Source: Candidatus Bathyarchaeum sp. | GTDB lineage: Archaea > Thermoproteota > Bathyarchaeia > Bathyarchaeales > Bathyarchaeaceae | Length of the DNA: 20,185 nt | NCBI GenBank assembly: GCA_003096235.1 | Contig: PIXT01000165.1 | Span: forward strand, 1 to 20,185 | Direction: 5' to 3' | In this document: positions 7,876 to 15,090 of the stretch, piece after piece | Layout: the number at the start of each line of letters is the position of its first letter | Position numbering within the stretch: the stretch's first letter is position 1 | The notes under the pieces: generated by a model | Database searches by the model: none | The model's input: the letters and a program-made list of their open reading frames with translations, nothing else | What the model was told of the DNA's origin: nothing | Position numbers and translations under genes: made by a program

Positions 7876-7915
7876 TTTATAGCTCTCCTGTAGAACACTG
7901 ATGGACTATGAAGAC

Positions 7916-7926
7916 ATATTTAAACC
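7916..7926 (-). promoter_or_regulatory. Likely TATA box of the trp operon
   Basis: On the minus strand the sequence reads GGTTTAAATAT, a good archaeal TATA-like box. A start about 25 nt downstream would fall near 7895, just before the AGGAG Shine-Dalgarno motif at 7885-7889 and the ATG at 7873-7875. This supports translation beginning close to 7875. No terminator-antiterminator pair or run of Trp codons was seen in the short leader. Confidence 0.5.
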
Positions 7927-8047
7927 TTCTGAGTATAACTATATACGTTAAAGACTGTTTTAGGCACATCGGCAACAAAGGCAACAAAAACAAGCCAAAA
8001 AAATAATACAAAACGCGCAAATACAACTCTCCAACAAGATGCGTAAC

Positions 8048-8055
8048 TTTAATTA
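8048..8055 (+). promoter_or_regulatory. Likely TATA box of Sec61-beta
   Basis: TTTAATTA lies about 37 bases before the Sec61-beta ATG. A transcription start 25 nt downstream would be near 8076 and leave a short leader. Confidence 0.4.
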
Positions 8056-8087
8056 ACTTCTCCTGAAATTGTATGAAATGAACCAAA

Positions 8088-8264
8088 ATGAGTGTCCGCA
8101 AGAAAAAACAGAGAGACGGAGCACGAATGCCCGCTCAAGGCGCTGGGCTTCTACGATTCTTTGAAGAGGACACCAGAGGCGTAAAAGTTAGACCTGAACT
8201 AGCTGTTATCATGGCTATCGGTCTTATAGTTGCCAGCATTTTGGGGACAGCCTTTTTCGTATAG
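8088..8264 (+). CDS. Preprotein translocase subunit Sec61-beta (SecG)
   Basis: A 58-residue protein that matches archaeal Sec61-beta, the small tail-anchored subunit of the SecYE-beta protein-export channel. The N-terminus is basic (MSVRKKKQRDGARMP), followed by the family motif MPAQGAGLLRFFEEDTRG at about residues 14-31, then KVRPELAVIM. A single C-terminal membrane helix runs from about residue 37 to the end (ELAVIMAIGLIVASILGTAFFV). It stands alone with its own TATA box, next to the divergent trp operon, and its stop lies 3 bases from the convergent Sm-like gene. Length and layout are typical. Confidence 0.92.
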   Translation: MSVRKKKQRDGARMPAQGAGLLRFFEEDTRGVKVRPELAVIMAIGLIVASILGTAFFV

Positions 8265-8267
8265 CTT

Positions 8268-8549
8268 CTACTTTTCGTGCAAAACTTCGATTCGCTGAAC
8301 AGAACTCAAGTTAACGAATACTTCGCTTCTGTCTTCTCTACTTACAATCTGTGGTACAGGTTGAGCTATTGTAGATCGTAGTGTAACAACTTCGGCGTCA
8401 GAAAGCCAGATTCCAGGGGGTTCTCTGGTTACTGCGGCTAATGTGCCCTCAAACCCGTATGACGGATCCAAGATGGCAATCATCTTTCGTCCAACATGCC
8501 GTTCGAGAATCTGGAATACAGAAGGAGGAGGGGGTCCGGCTTTTGACAT
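8268..8549 (-). CDS. Sm-like (LSm-type) domain protein
   Basis: A protein of 93 residues whose pattern fits the Sm fold. Residues about 19-54 resemble an Sm1 motif (VGRKMIAILDPSYGFEGTLAAV, then a hydrophobic GIWLSDAEVV strand pair, where classical Sm proteins have EGTL.gfD..mNl.L.dA). The end, EVFVNLSSVQRIEVL (77-90), sits where the Sm2 motif (..IRG.nV..I) belongs. A proline-rich GPPPPSV precedes it. The Sm2 signature Arg-Gly is missing, so it is not a standard RNA-binding Sm1/Sm2 protein; a role in an RNA or protein ring is an inference. A TTTTATGG box at 8576-8583 and AAAGG just before the ATG support the start. Other small beta-barrel folds are possible. Confidence 0.6.
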   Translation of the reverse strand: MSKAGPPPPSVFQILERHVGRKMIAILDPSYGFEGTLAAVTREPPGIWLSDAEVVTLRSTIAQPVPQIVSREDRSEVFVNLSSVQRIEVLHEK

Positions 8550-8575
8550 AGCCTTTCAATCTAACTTGTAATCGC

Positions 8576-8583
8576 CATAAAAG
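8576..8583 (-). promoter_or_regulatory. Likely TATA box of the Sm-like gene
   Basis: Minus-strand TTTTATGG lies about 27-34 bases before the ATG at 8549, implying a very short leader that still holds an AAAGG motif. Confidence 0.35.
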
Positions 8584-8828
8584 CTTTTACACCTCAAAAT
8601 TATGATTTTAAACATACTTTTCGGAGTTTTCCGTTGATGTTGGCGTCCAGTTTGTTAATGTTTTTTCATAAAAGTGTCGATATACTTTTCGTATTATATT
8701 CCCGTTCATGTAAAAATGGTTCTGTGTTACCGTTTTCGCGGCACATTTAAGTAGACCTAAGGAGCCAGAAATATAACATTAATATTTTTGAGAGTTTTCC
8801 TAGAAAGAGGGATTAAAGAGGCATCAAC

Positions 8829-10652
8829 TTGACCGACGATTCAACAGACAAATACATTGACAAGGTAGTGAAGCGCTATTCTAAACTGTTTGGGCTTCCT
8901 TCTCAACGCAAACTTCTGGTTTATCTTGCCGTTTTGACTCTGCACGGCGGAATACTGTCAGTACTGCCCTTGAATTTGTCTTTGGAAAACTTTGTTATTG
9001 GTCTAGGCTTTGGCGCAATTTTTTTCCTTTTAACCTTACTTTCAGACTTTATTGTCAGCTACACTTCATTGAGGAATGACCTTATCTTCAATTTTAGACG
9101 CTGTTTCGGGCTTTCCTTCTTTTCTTCCCTAATTTGGTTTGGCGTGCTTCTTCTCGGCGCCTTAATAACCGCACTTCTTGGAGCGCCACACCTTTGGGTA
9201 CGATTCTTCTTTTTGGGTTTTAGTGGAGCCCTGATTCTTCGACTGCTAGTTTTATCTGTCACATCCTTTGTGGGGTTTGGAGGCGCAATCTTTTCTTCCA
9301 TCCTGCAGCCTGCCCTGATTCTAATTCCCATCATTTTTATGAGCTCTACACTTGGGATTACCTCACATATGCAGCTTCTAGTGTTAGCTTCAGTTTCTGT
9401 TTCTGCTGCTCTTGTAACAGTGTTTATTTTCAAATACTTCATGGACCGCGTAGGTACAGGAAGCCTAGGCATTGCCTCATCTGTTCTCTTCAAAGCCTTC
9501 TTAGCCAATTGGTCAGAAGATCTTGTTGCGCCCTTGGAGACTTTTTTTGAAGAACTTGGCAATCTGGAGGACATCAAAGTCTCTTTGTTAACTTTCAGAG
9601 CTGGTGAAAAACTAAAGGCTGCAGTTGTTGTTCCAGCCCTTCATCCAGGTCCATTCAAGAATCTTGGAAGCAGTCTTCTTCCTTCTTTGATTCAAACTGC
9701 TATTCAAGACAAGTTTGGTTGTGTTGTTTGTGTTCCTCACGGCTTGGTGGGTCATGAATTAGATGTTGCTTCGCAGTCTCAAAATCAACGAGTTGTGGAC
9801 AGTATTGTGGGCTTTGTTGGTTTATCATCCAGCCACTCTAACGCCACCCCAATGGTGCGAATCGAAAGCGGGGATGCAAAAGCTAGTTGCCAAATATTTG
9901 GGGGGTGTGCTCTTCTGACGTTGACTACTGCTCCGAAAACAATGGAGGATCTTCCGCCAGAGCTGGATTCCTTTATTGTTGGCGAAGCTGAAAAACGGGG
10001 GCTTTCTGCTCTTGCAATCGATGCCCATAACAGTATGGGCGGTCAATTCGATTTAGATGCTGCTGTAAATTCTTTTACTGGCGCTTCTGTGGCTTGCCTT
10101 GATGAGGCACTGAAAAGTAAGACTTCGTCTTTCAAGGTTGGCGCCTCAAATGTTGTGCCTCAAGATTTCACTGTTCGGGACGGCATGGGCGCTGGCGGCA
10201 TAAGCGTGATTGTAACTGAAGTTGATGGCAAAAAGGCTGCGTATGTGACTATCGACGGAAACAACATGGTGTCTGGTTTGAGAGAAAAGATTCTTTCGTC
10301 AATAAAGGAGATGGGAATAGACGACGGCGAGGTTCTTACAACTGACACTCATTCCGTGTGCGGTATGGTACGTAGCGCTCGGGGCTACAATCTGGTGGGT
10401 GAAGCAATCGATCACCAAAAGCTTATTGATTACATCAAAGAGGCAACAGCTCTTGCTTTGGGTAACCTTGAGCCTGCAACAGTGTCGTGGCGCACCGAAA
10501 CAATCTCTGACGTTAAAATCATTGGAGAAAAGCAGATAACCGAACTAACTGTATTGGCTGACAAAACAACCGAGTGTGTTAAACGGGTCGCAGTTTTCCT
10601 CTTTCCAGCGGCTTCTCTTTGTTTGACTTTGCTTTTACTATTGTTGCTCTAA
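8829..10652 (+). CDS. DUF2070 family membrane protein
   Basis: A protein of 607 residues that I recognise as the archaeal DUF2070 family, whose function is not known. The first half has about six or seven membrane helices (about 29-48, 54-78, 93-119, 124-146, 150-173, 181-202). A soluble domain of about 370 residues follows, and one more hydrophobic helix (about 587-607) ends the protein. The soluble domain holds the family's landmark motifs: VVPALHPGPFKNLGSSLLP (His272), VPHGLVGHELD (His304, His309), AIDAHNSMGG (Asp399, His400), IDGNNM (476-480) and TTDTHSVCG (Asp506, His508). Clustered His and Asp suggest a metal site, which is inference. The start is TTG at 8829 with GAGG 8 bases before it. 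The gene sits 72 bases before a ferritin-like gene. Confidence 0.88.
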   Translation: MTDDSTDKYIDKVVKRYSKLFGLPSQRKLLVYLAVLTLHGGILSVLPLNLSLENFVIGLGFGAIFFLLTLLSDFIVSYTSLRNDLIFNFRRCFGLSFFSSLIWFGVLLLGALITALLGAPHLWVRFFFLGFSGALILRLLVLSVTSFVGFGGAIFSSILQPALILIPIIFMSSTLGITSHMQLLVLASVSVSAALVTVFIFKYFMDRVGTGSLGIASSVLFKAFLANWSEDLVAPLETFFEELGNLEDIKVSLLTFRAGEKLKAAVVVPALHPGPFKNLGSSLLPSLIQTAIQDKFGCVVCVPHGLVGHELDVASQSQNQRVVDSIVGFVGLSSSHSNATPMVRIESGDAKASCQIFGGCALLTLTTAPKTMEDLPPELDSFIVGEAEKRGLSALAIDAHNSMGGQFDLDAAVNSFTGASVACLDEALKSKTSSFKVGASNVVPQDFTVRDGMGAGGISVIVTEVDGKKAAYVTIDGNNMVSGLREKILSSIKEMGIDDGEVLTTDTHSVCGMVRSARGYNLVGEAIDHQKLIDYIKEATALALGNLEPATVSWRTETISDVKIIGEKQITELTVLADKTTECVKRVAVFLFPAASLCLTLLLLLLL

Positions 10653-10724
10653 TGAGTTAAGCCATCAAATTTCCGAAAGCTTATTGTTGTTTGGTTCTCT
10701 TTCTTACTGTAGAGGGGTTGTGTT

Positions 10725-11204
10725 TTGAGTTCAAACGATGAACTAGTTACTTTGTTCAAGAATCAAATCAAAATCGAGAAAACAATTGTTGATTCAGTTG
10801 CTGAGGGCTTAGTTGAGATCAAGAATCCAGCAGTCAAGGGCGTCTTGAAGGGGATTTCCTTAGATTCCACCAAGCACGCTGAAATGTATTCTTCTGCCAT
10901 TAGCTTGTTAACCAGTATCCCGCAAGCTTTGAGTGAAGAGAACCTTGACAAACAAAGAGAACTTATAGAGAAACACATCCAGCTAGAGGCAGAAATAATC
11001 AATAAACTCCAAGAAGTGCTTCCCTTTGTCCAAAACAAGAAAGTTAAGCTTCTCCTAACCGCAATACTGTCCGATGAGGTTAGACATCACGCCCTCCTAG
11101 AGAAAGTCTTAGATGTTCTTGTTAGAGGAGAAACCATAACAGATGCTGACTGGTGGGATGTCATGTGGGAAAACGTTCCATTCCACGGAACCCCAGGCGG
11201 ATAA
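10725..11204 (+). CDS. Ferritin-like / rubrerythrin-like four-helix protein
   Basis: A 159-residue, highly helical protein with ferritin-like spacing. Candidate metal ligands occur on four helices: Glu18 (QIKIEKT), Asp47 with His51 (LDSTKHAEMY), Glu88 or Glu90 (IQLEAEI) and Glu118xxHis121 (DEVRHHALL). The second helix lacks a clean ExxH: the residue three before His51 is Ser48, so a canonical diiron site is not certain. The C-terminus is short and tryptophan-rich (DADWWDVMWENVPF). No rubredoxin-type Cys motif is present. The start is TTG at 10725 with GAGGGG at 10712-10717; a weak TATA-like stretch lies near 10678-10686. The role could be iron or peroxide handling, or a non-catalytic ferritin-like protein. 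Confidence 0.7.
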   Translation: MSSNDELVTLFKNQIKIEKTIVDSVAEGLVEIKNPAVKGVLKGISLDSTKHAEMYSSAISLLTSIPQALSEENLDKQRELIEKHIQLEAEIINKLQEVLPFVQNKKVKLLLTAILSDEVRHHALLEKVLDVLVRGETITDADWWDVMWENVPFHGTPGG

Positions 11205-11224
11205 AAAAACCTGTTAACCTATTC

Positions 11225-11262
11225 TTGAAAAAAATAAAAATAAAGGCGAAATTTGCTTCGCC
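11225..11262 (-). terminator. Hairpin plus T-rich tract after porB
   Basis: On the minus strand, downstream of the porB stop, a stem GGCGAA/TTCGCC (11257-11262 with 11245-11250, 6-nt loop) is followed by a T-rich stretch (11225-11244). This is a plausible transcription end for the por operon, and the region is shared with the convergent ferritin-like gene. Confidence 0.55.
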
Positions 11263-11277
11263 CTTCTTCAGCTTTGT

Positions 11278-12237
11278 TTATGCTATTTCGCATGCTTTAA
11301 GCAGTTTTTTCCAGCGGCGGTCAACTTCGCTTTGAATCTCTTCTAGAACGTGCTTGTTTTCAGGCTTGAACAGGTGCCTGAATCTTCGTTGCGTCTTCAA
11401 GTATTCCTCTACTGGCTTCTTTCTTTCTGGCTTTAGTGCTATAGCCTTGCTTTGTGCCGAAAGCTTGTATTCTCCGTATTCTGCTTCCCACAATGGGAAA
11501 ACACATGTTTGAACTGCCAACCGAGCGATTTCAACTGTTTTCTCGTTTTCACTTCTCCATCCTCTTGGACAAGGAGCAAAAGTGTGCAGAAAGGCTGGTC
11601 CGTTTACTTCCATTCCTTTTCTGGCTTTTATTACAAGGTCTTTCCAGTATGCGATGTTAGCTGTGGCAACGTAGGGCATTTCGTGGGCAACCATTATGTC
11701 CGCTATTGGTTTTTTGTGTTCAGCTTTTCCTGGGATAACTTTTCCTGCTGGAGAAGTTGTTGTCCATGCTCCATGTGGTGTGCCTCCGCTTCTTTGTATT
11801 CCCGTGTTCATGTAGGCTTCGTTGTCGTAGAGCACGTAGAGGAAGTCGTGTCCTCGCTCAACTGCGCCTGATAATGCTTGGAAGCCGATGTCAAATGTTC
11901 CGCCGTCTCCTGCGAATGCAACAACGTCAACATGTTCATCTTTTATGCGCCCCTTTTTTCTTAGAATCTTAATTGCAGATTCTATTCCAGAAGCGTTGGC
12001 TGCTGCGGTTTCAAAGGCGGTGTGCATCCATGGTATCTTCCATGACGTGTATGGGTAGATTGTTGAAACTACTTCCATACATCCTGTGGCGTTTGTGGCT
12101 ATTATTGGTCCTCTAGCCGCTTTCATTACTAGACGAAGAACTATTGCTGGACCACATCCTGCGCAAGCTCTGTGTCCAGAAGCAAACTTTTCAGGTATTT
12201 GAGAGAATTCTTTACTTGTAAATTTCCATTCTGACAA
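11278..12237 (-). CDS. porB: Pyruvate (2-oxoacid):ferredoxin oxidoreductase, beta subunit
   Basis: Thiamine-pyrophosphate-binding subunit of the four-subunit oxidoreductase that converts pyruvate and CoA to acetyl-CoA and CO2 and reduces ferredoxin, reversibly. It has 319 residues. The TPP/magnesium motif GDGGTFDIG (110-118) and YDNEAYMNTG (137-146) are present. Four Cys fit the proximal [4Fe-4S] cluster: Cys25 and Cys28 (RACAGCG), Cys53 (TGCMEV) and Cys223 (APCPRGW). The start is TTG at 12237 (MSEWKFTSKEF), with GGTG about 8 bases upstream, 15 bases after porA. Substrate could be another 2-oxoacid such as 2-oxoisovalerate; the family boundaries are not readable by eye, but the gene order and lengths fit POR best. 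Confidence 0.93.
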   Translation of the reverse strand: MSEWKFTSKEFSQIPEKFASGHRACAGCGPAIVLRLVMKAARGPIIATNATGCMEVVSTIYPYTSWKIPWMHTAFETAAANASGIESAIKILRKKGRIKDEHVDVVAFAGDGGTFDIGFQALSGAVERGHDFLYVLYDNEAYMNTGIQRSGGTPHGAWTTTSPAGKVIPGKAEHKKPIADIMVAHEMPYVATANIAYWKDLVIKARKGMEVNGPAFLHTFAPCPRGWRSENEKTVEIARLAVQTCVFPLWEAEYGEYKLSAQSKAIALKPERKKPVEEYLKTQRRFRHLFKPENKHVLEEIQSEVDRRWKKLLKACEIA

Positions 12238-12252
12238 CCTTTTTCACCATCC

Positions 12253-13482
12253 CTATTCCCTTAAACCAATAAACTGAACCGTGTTCTCTACTTGTTCTGT
12301 TTTAGTTATCCTCTGAAGTTCCTTGTAGATGCTGTCTATCATGTGTGGCTGCATGTCTCTGCCTCCCAAACCATAAATGTAGTTCACTAGCTTTGGTCTG
12401 TCTGGCACATCATAGACTGAATGGCGGATTTCATGGAACAGTGGTCCTCCGTTTCCGCCAAAACTACATGCACGATCCATAACTGCAACTGCCTTTTTGC
12501 CTGAAAGGTTACTGACTATGTCCTGAACTGGTAATGGCCTAAATGCCCTTATTCTGAGCAGTCCAGCTTTGACTCCGTTTTCGCGTAGTTCATCTACCAC
12601 AGTTTTCACTGTGCCCGCAGTTGAGCCCATACAAACTATTGCTGTTTCTGCGTCGTCGAGTCTGTATGCTTCAACTAAGCCGTTTCCGTAGCTGCGTCCG
12701 CTCTGTTTTGCATACTCGTCATGAACCTTCTTGATGACGTCAAGAGCTTTTCTCATTGATTCTTCTTGTTGTCTTTTGTGCTCGAAATAGTAGTCGTGAA
12801 GGTCTAAAGGTCCAATTGTCAAGGGGTTAGCTGGGTCAAGTTTGAACGGAACAAGCTCTCCTTCATGATTCATTACTCGTGGAACTTGACGTATTCCAAC
12901 AAACTTTTTCACAACTTCGTCTGGGAGAATACTCACGTTCTCTAGTGTGTGGCTTAAAACGAATCCATCTAAGCCAACCATTGTGGGGAGCATTACATCC
13001 AAGTTCTCAGCTATCTTAAATGCCTGAATAATTGAGTCATATGCTTCTTGGCTGTTTTCTGTATAAAGCTGTAACCAGCCAATATCCCTCTCACACATGG
13101 CGTCGGAGTGGTCACAGTGAATGTTGATTGGAGCAGACAATGCCCTGTTCACAACTGACATAACAACGGGTGTCCTGCAGCCAGAAGCGACACCCAACAT
13201 TTCATGCATCAAAGCCAAACCAGCTGATGCTGTTGCAGTGAATGTTCGGGCGCCTGTTGCTGATGCTGTTATGCTACATGTCATGGCTGTGTGTTCTGAT
13301 TCTACACAGACAAACGCTGTGTCTACTTCGCCGTCTGCGACGTATTCGCTGAATTTTTCAACAATTATTGTTTGCGGGGTGATTGGGTATGCTGCTACAA
13401 CGTCCACGTCACATTGTTTAACTGCATATGCAACTGCGTTGTCTCCGTTTAGGGGCACAATTTTTTGTTCAACTTTAGCCAT
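12253..13482 (-). CDS. porA: Pyruvate (2-oxoacid):ferredoxin oxidoreductase, alpha subunit
   Basis: Alpha subunit of the same complex, carrying the pyrimidine-binding part of the TPP site and the CoA-contacting domain. It has 409 residues. The hallmark AAYPITPQT is at about residues 30-38, followed by the ESEHTAM segment with the catalytic-type Glu, and ATASAGLALMHEML. The second half (about 280-380) holds the transketolase C-terminal-like domain, including GLLRIRAFRPLP and DRACSFGGNGGPL. The ATG at 13482 has GGAG 10 bases upstream. It follows porD by 7 bases. Confidence 0.94.
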   Translation of the reverse strand: MAKVEQKIVPLNGDNAVAYAVKQCDVDVVAAYPITPQTIIVEKFSEYVADGEVDTAFVCVESEHTAMTCSITASATGARTFTATASAGLALMHEMLGVASGCRTPVVMSVVNRALSAPINIHCDHSDAMCERDIGWLQLYTENSQEAYDSIIQAFKIAENLDVMLPTMVGLDGFVLSHTLENVSILPDEVVKKFVGIRQVPRVMNHEGELVPFKLDPANPLTIGPLDLHDYYFEHKRQQEESMRKALDVIKKVHDEYAKQSGRSYGNGLVEAYRLDDAETAIVCMGSTAGTVKTVVDELRENGVKAGLLRIRAFRPLPVQDIVSNLSGKKAVAVMDRACSFGGNGGPLFHEIRHSVYDVPDRPKLVNYIYGLGGRDMQPHMIDSIYKELQRITKTEQVENTVQFIGLRE

Positions 13483-13489
13483 CTTTCGT

Positions 13490-13777
13490 CTACTCCTTTC
13501 CTTCCAGAACCATTTCTATGGCGTTTGCGGGGCATTCGTTGGCGCATATTCCGCAACCCTTGCAGAAATCATAATCATAAACCATGTCGTTTGTCTTTGG
13601 GTCATACTTTATTGCGCCTTCTGGACAGTAAATGTGGCAGAACATGCAACGGGTGCACTTTTCTGTGTTCCATATTGGCTTGTATGAACGCCAATCTCCA
13701 GTTTTGTATTCAGTGCTAGATTTCCAGCATGCCCCACCAAGGGGGATCTCTTTCCAGTTTTTTGGTTGTGGGCTCAT
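13490..13777 (-). CDS. porD: Pyruvate (2-oxoacid):ferredoxin oxidoreductase, delta subunit (2[4Fe-4S] ferredoxin)
   Basis: Electron-transfer subunit of 95 residues with two ferredoxin motifs: CTRCMFCHIYCP and CKGCGICANECP. Together they can hold two [4Fe-4S] clusters that pass electrons from the TPP centre in PorB to soluble ferredoxin. The N-terminal 35 residues (PKNWKEIPLGGACW..) are typical of PorD, which begins with an extension not found in small ferredoxins. Its ATG overlaps the porG stop in an ATGA, so translation is probably coupled. Confidence 0.95.
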   Translation of the reverse strand: MSPQPKNWKEIPLGGACWKSSTEYKTGDWRSYKPIWNTEKCTRCMFCHIYCPEGAIKYDPKTNDMVYDYDFCKGCGICANECPANAIEMVLEGKE

Positions 13778-14331
13778 TCAGGGTTTGCCTCCTTGTAAGC
13801 TTCCTTTATAACTCCCATGTTCTTTTCTGCAAGCGGCTCTGGAAAACGGTCTTTCACAGCTTTTTGTATGCTTTCCATTTTCACTATCCCTGTTGCACGG
13901 GCGACTACTCCAAGCATAGCAGTGTTGGTGATTGCTCTTCCCAGAATCCTCATAGCTATATCCGTAGCGGAAACTGTCCAAACAGTTCCCTGCGTCATTT
14001 TCAGCTCTTCCTTGAGCGTTTTTGGTTCTTTTGCTGTATTTACTATGAGTATTCCATTTTCGTCTAAACCTTTTGTGACCGGAACAGTTGCCAAAAGGGT
14101 CGGATCCATAACCACTGCAAGATTTGGGTTATACACTGCACAATGAAGCCTTATGGGATCGTCGCTGATGCGTGTGTACGCCTTCACGGGTGCTCCCATC
14201 CTTTCCGGACCAAACTCTGGAAAAGATTGGATATACTTTCCTTCATGGATTGCAGCCCTTGCCAGAAGCTCGCTTGCTGTCCAAGCTCCCTGACCGCCGC
14301 GTCCGTGCCATCTAAATTCTTTGAGGGTCAA
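13774..14331 (-). CDS. porG: Pyruvate (2-oxoacid):ferredoxin oxidoreductase, gamma subunit
   Basis: First gene of the por operon; 185 residues from the start chosen here. It opens with the family signature EFRWHGRGGQGAWTASELLA, then FPEFGPERMGAPVKAYTRISD, both typical of PorG. An ATG seven codons upstream (14352) would add MLFGGSL, but those codons contain the Shine-Dalgarno motif GGAGGA six bases before the TTG at 14331, so TTG is the more likely start. TATA-like TTTAAGAA at 14396-14403 suggests transcription from near 14375. The gene order is G-D-A-B, common in archaea. Confidence 0.94.
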   Translation of the reverse strand: MTLKEFRWHGRGGQGAWTASELLARAAIHEGKYIQSFPEFGPERMGAPVKAYTRISDDPIRLHCAVYNPNLAVVMDPTLLATVPVTKGLDENGILIVNTAKEPKTLKEELKMTQGTVWTVSATDIAMRILGRAITNTAMLGVVARATGIVKMESIQKAVKDRFPEPLAEKNMGVIKEAYKEANPE

Positions 14332-14395
14332 TAAACTTCCTCCAAACAGCATCTCACGTAACTAACGTTAAAGTAGGACATACAAGTTTCCGCTG

Positions 14396-14403
14396 TTCTT
14401 AAA
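14396..14403 (-). promoter_or_regulatory. Likely TATA box of the por operon
   Basis: Minus-strand TTTAAGAA, within a longer AAAAATTTAAGAAC. A start about 25 nt on would leave a leader of roughly 44 nt before the TTG of porG. It is divergent from the alba promoter; the shared 288-base gap (14332-14619) holds these two promoters and no gene that I can support. Confidence 0.45.
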
Positions 14404-14545
14404 TTTTTGGGAAAAACTGTTCTGTAATTCTTTTCTATTCACCGCTTCATCGCGTTAACACTGTGTTTGAGGCGGTCTGTGCTTTACAGATAACAGAATA
14501 GTATGCATTATAGATGAATTTGTTGTGAAATAAATCTGAAAAAAA

Positions 14546-14561
14546 TTTAAGAGTATATATG
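14546..14561 (+). promoter_or_regulatory. Likely TATA region of alba
   Basis: TTTAAGAG followed at once by TATATATG, in an A-rich context. Either could be the TATA box; the implied starts are about 14575 or 14583, leaving a 37-45 nt leader that carries an inverted repeat (14577-14589) and a GGGG motif near the TTG start. Confidence 0.5.
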
Positions 14562-14576
14562 ACAATCTAAAGTTTA

Positions 14577-14589
14577 ATCCGTGACGGAT
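14577..14589. promoter_or_regulatory. Inverted repeat at the alba transcription start
   Basis: ATCCGT-G-ACGGAT is a perfect 6-base inverted repeat with a 1-base centre, placed where the alba transcript should begin. It may be an operator; it is too short to be sure. Confidence 0.3.
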
Positions 14590-14619
14590 GTTGTTTATTA
14601 ATAATTGGGGTAATAATCT

Positions 14620-14958
14620 TTGGCCAATAATGGAGTAAAACCTGAAGAGACAACAACCAAAATAGAGAATGTTGTTCTCATCGGCAAAAAACCTGTAATG
14701 AACTATGTGACTGCCTGCATCACATTTTTCAACAGCGGCGAAAAACATGTGATTGTTAAGGCAAGAGGGCGAGCAATCAGCAGAGCGGTGGATACTATCG
14801 AGTTGCTTCGTCGCGCATTTGTTAAAAATTTGGACGTACAATCCATCGAAATAAGCACCGAAGAGCTGTTTAGAGTTGAAGGCCAACGATCGAACGTCTC
14901 AACAATCGAAATAATTGTCGCTAAAGCCCAGCCAAAGCAGATTCAAGAAGAAAATTAG
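14620..14958 (+). CDS. albA: Alba family chromatin / nucleic-acid-binding protein
   Basis: A 112-residue Alba-fold protein, an abundant archaeal DNA- and RNA-binding chromatin protein that acts as a dimer. The conserved core [19 protein letters not shown] (about 19-37) carries the lysine pair at the DNA interface, corresponding to the acetylated Lys16 region of the Sulfolobus protein. [21 protein letters not shown] (about 47-67) and the C-terminal [10 protein letters not shown] strand complete the fold. The first 15 residues and the last 12 ([11 protein letters not shown]) are variable tails. It starts with TTG at 14620, with GGGG about 10 bases upstream. It is transcribed on its own. Confidence 0.94.
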   Translation: MANNGVKPEETTTKIENVVLIGKKPVMNYVTACITFFNSGEKHVIVKARGRAISRAVDTIELLRRAFVKNLDVQSIEISTEELFRVEGQRSNVSTIEIIVAKAQPKQIQEEN

Positions 14959-15047
14959 ATTCTAAGCTTTAGCCGTTCTCACTTATTTACGCAAAATTTT
15001 TTCGCGCCTGATTCTTAAACGAGATTGTTTCATGGGTTTCAGATATC

Positions 15048-15054
15048 TATAAAA
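15048..15054 (+). promoter_or_regulatory. TATA box of the class-III aminotransferase
   Basis: TATAAAA, a near-consensus box. The inferred transcription start is near 15076, which lies after the ATG at 15073 and before the TTG at 15091. This rules out the longest in-frame start at 15025 and supports the TTG. Confidence 0.55.
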
Positions 15055-15090
15055 GTACTGCGATTTAATGGAATGCTGTTGGTGAGCCAA

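Noticed and set aside
7908..8006. 32-codon plus-strand ORF in the trpE/Sec61-beta gap
   Set aside because: It runs across the trp TATA box on the other strand, has no convincing SD and no recognisable content.
7877..8101. 74-codon minus-strand ORF
   Set aside because: It lies over the trp promoter and Sec61-beta 5' region and shows no family features.
9059..9577. 172-codon minus-strand ORF within DUF2070
   Set aside because: It is the reverse-strand shadow of the membrane helices; the composition (Arg/Lys/Ser-rich) is an artefact.
13121..13687. 188-codon plus-strand ORF opposite porA and porD
   Set aside because: It spans two well-supported genes on the other strand and has no family features.
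14455..14886. 143-codon minus-strand ORF opposite alba
   Set aside because: It is a shadow of alba and its promoter; Alba is strongly supported on the other strand.
15025..15090. Upstream starts (15025, 15073) for the class-III aminotransferase
   Set aside because: 15025 lies before the TATA box and 15073 lies at or before the inferred transcription start with no SD. TTG at 15091 has GGTGA upstream.
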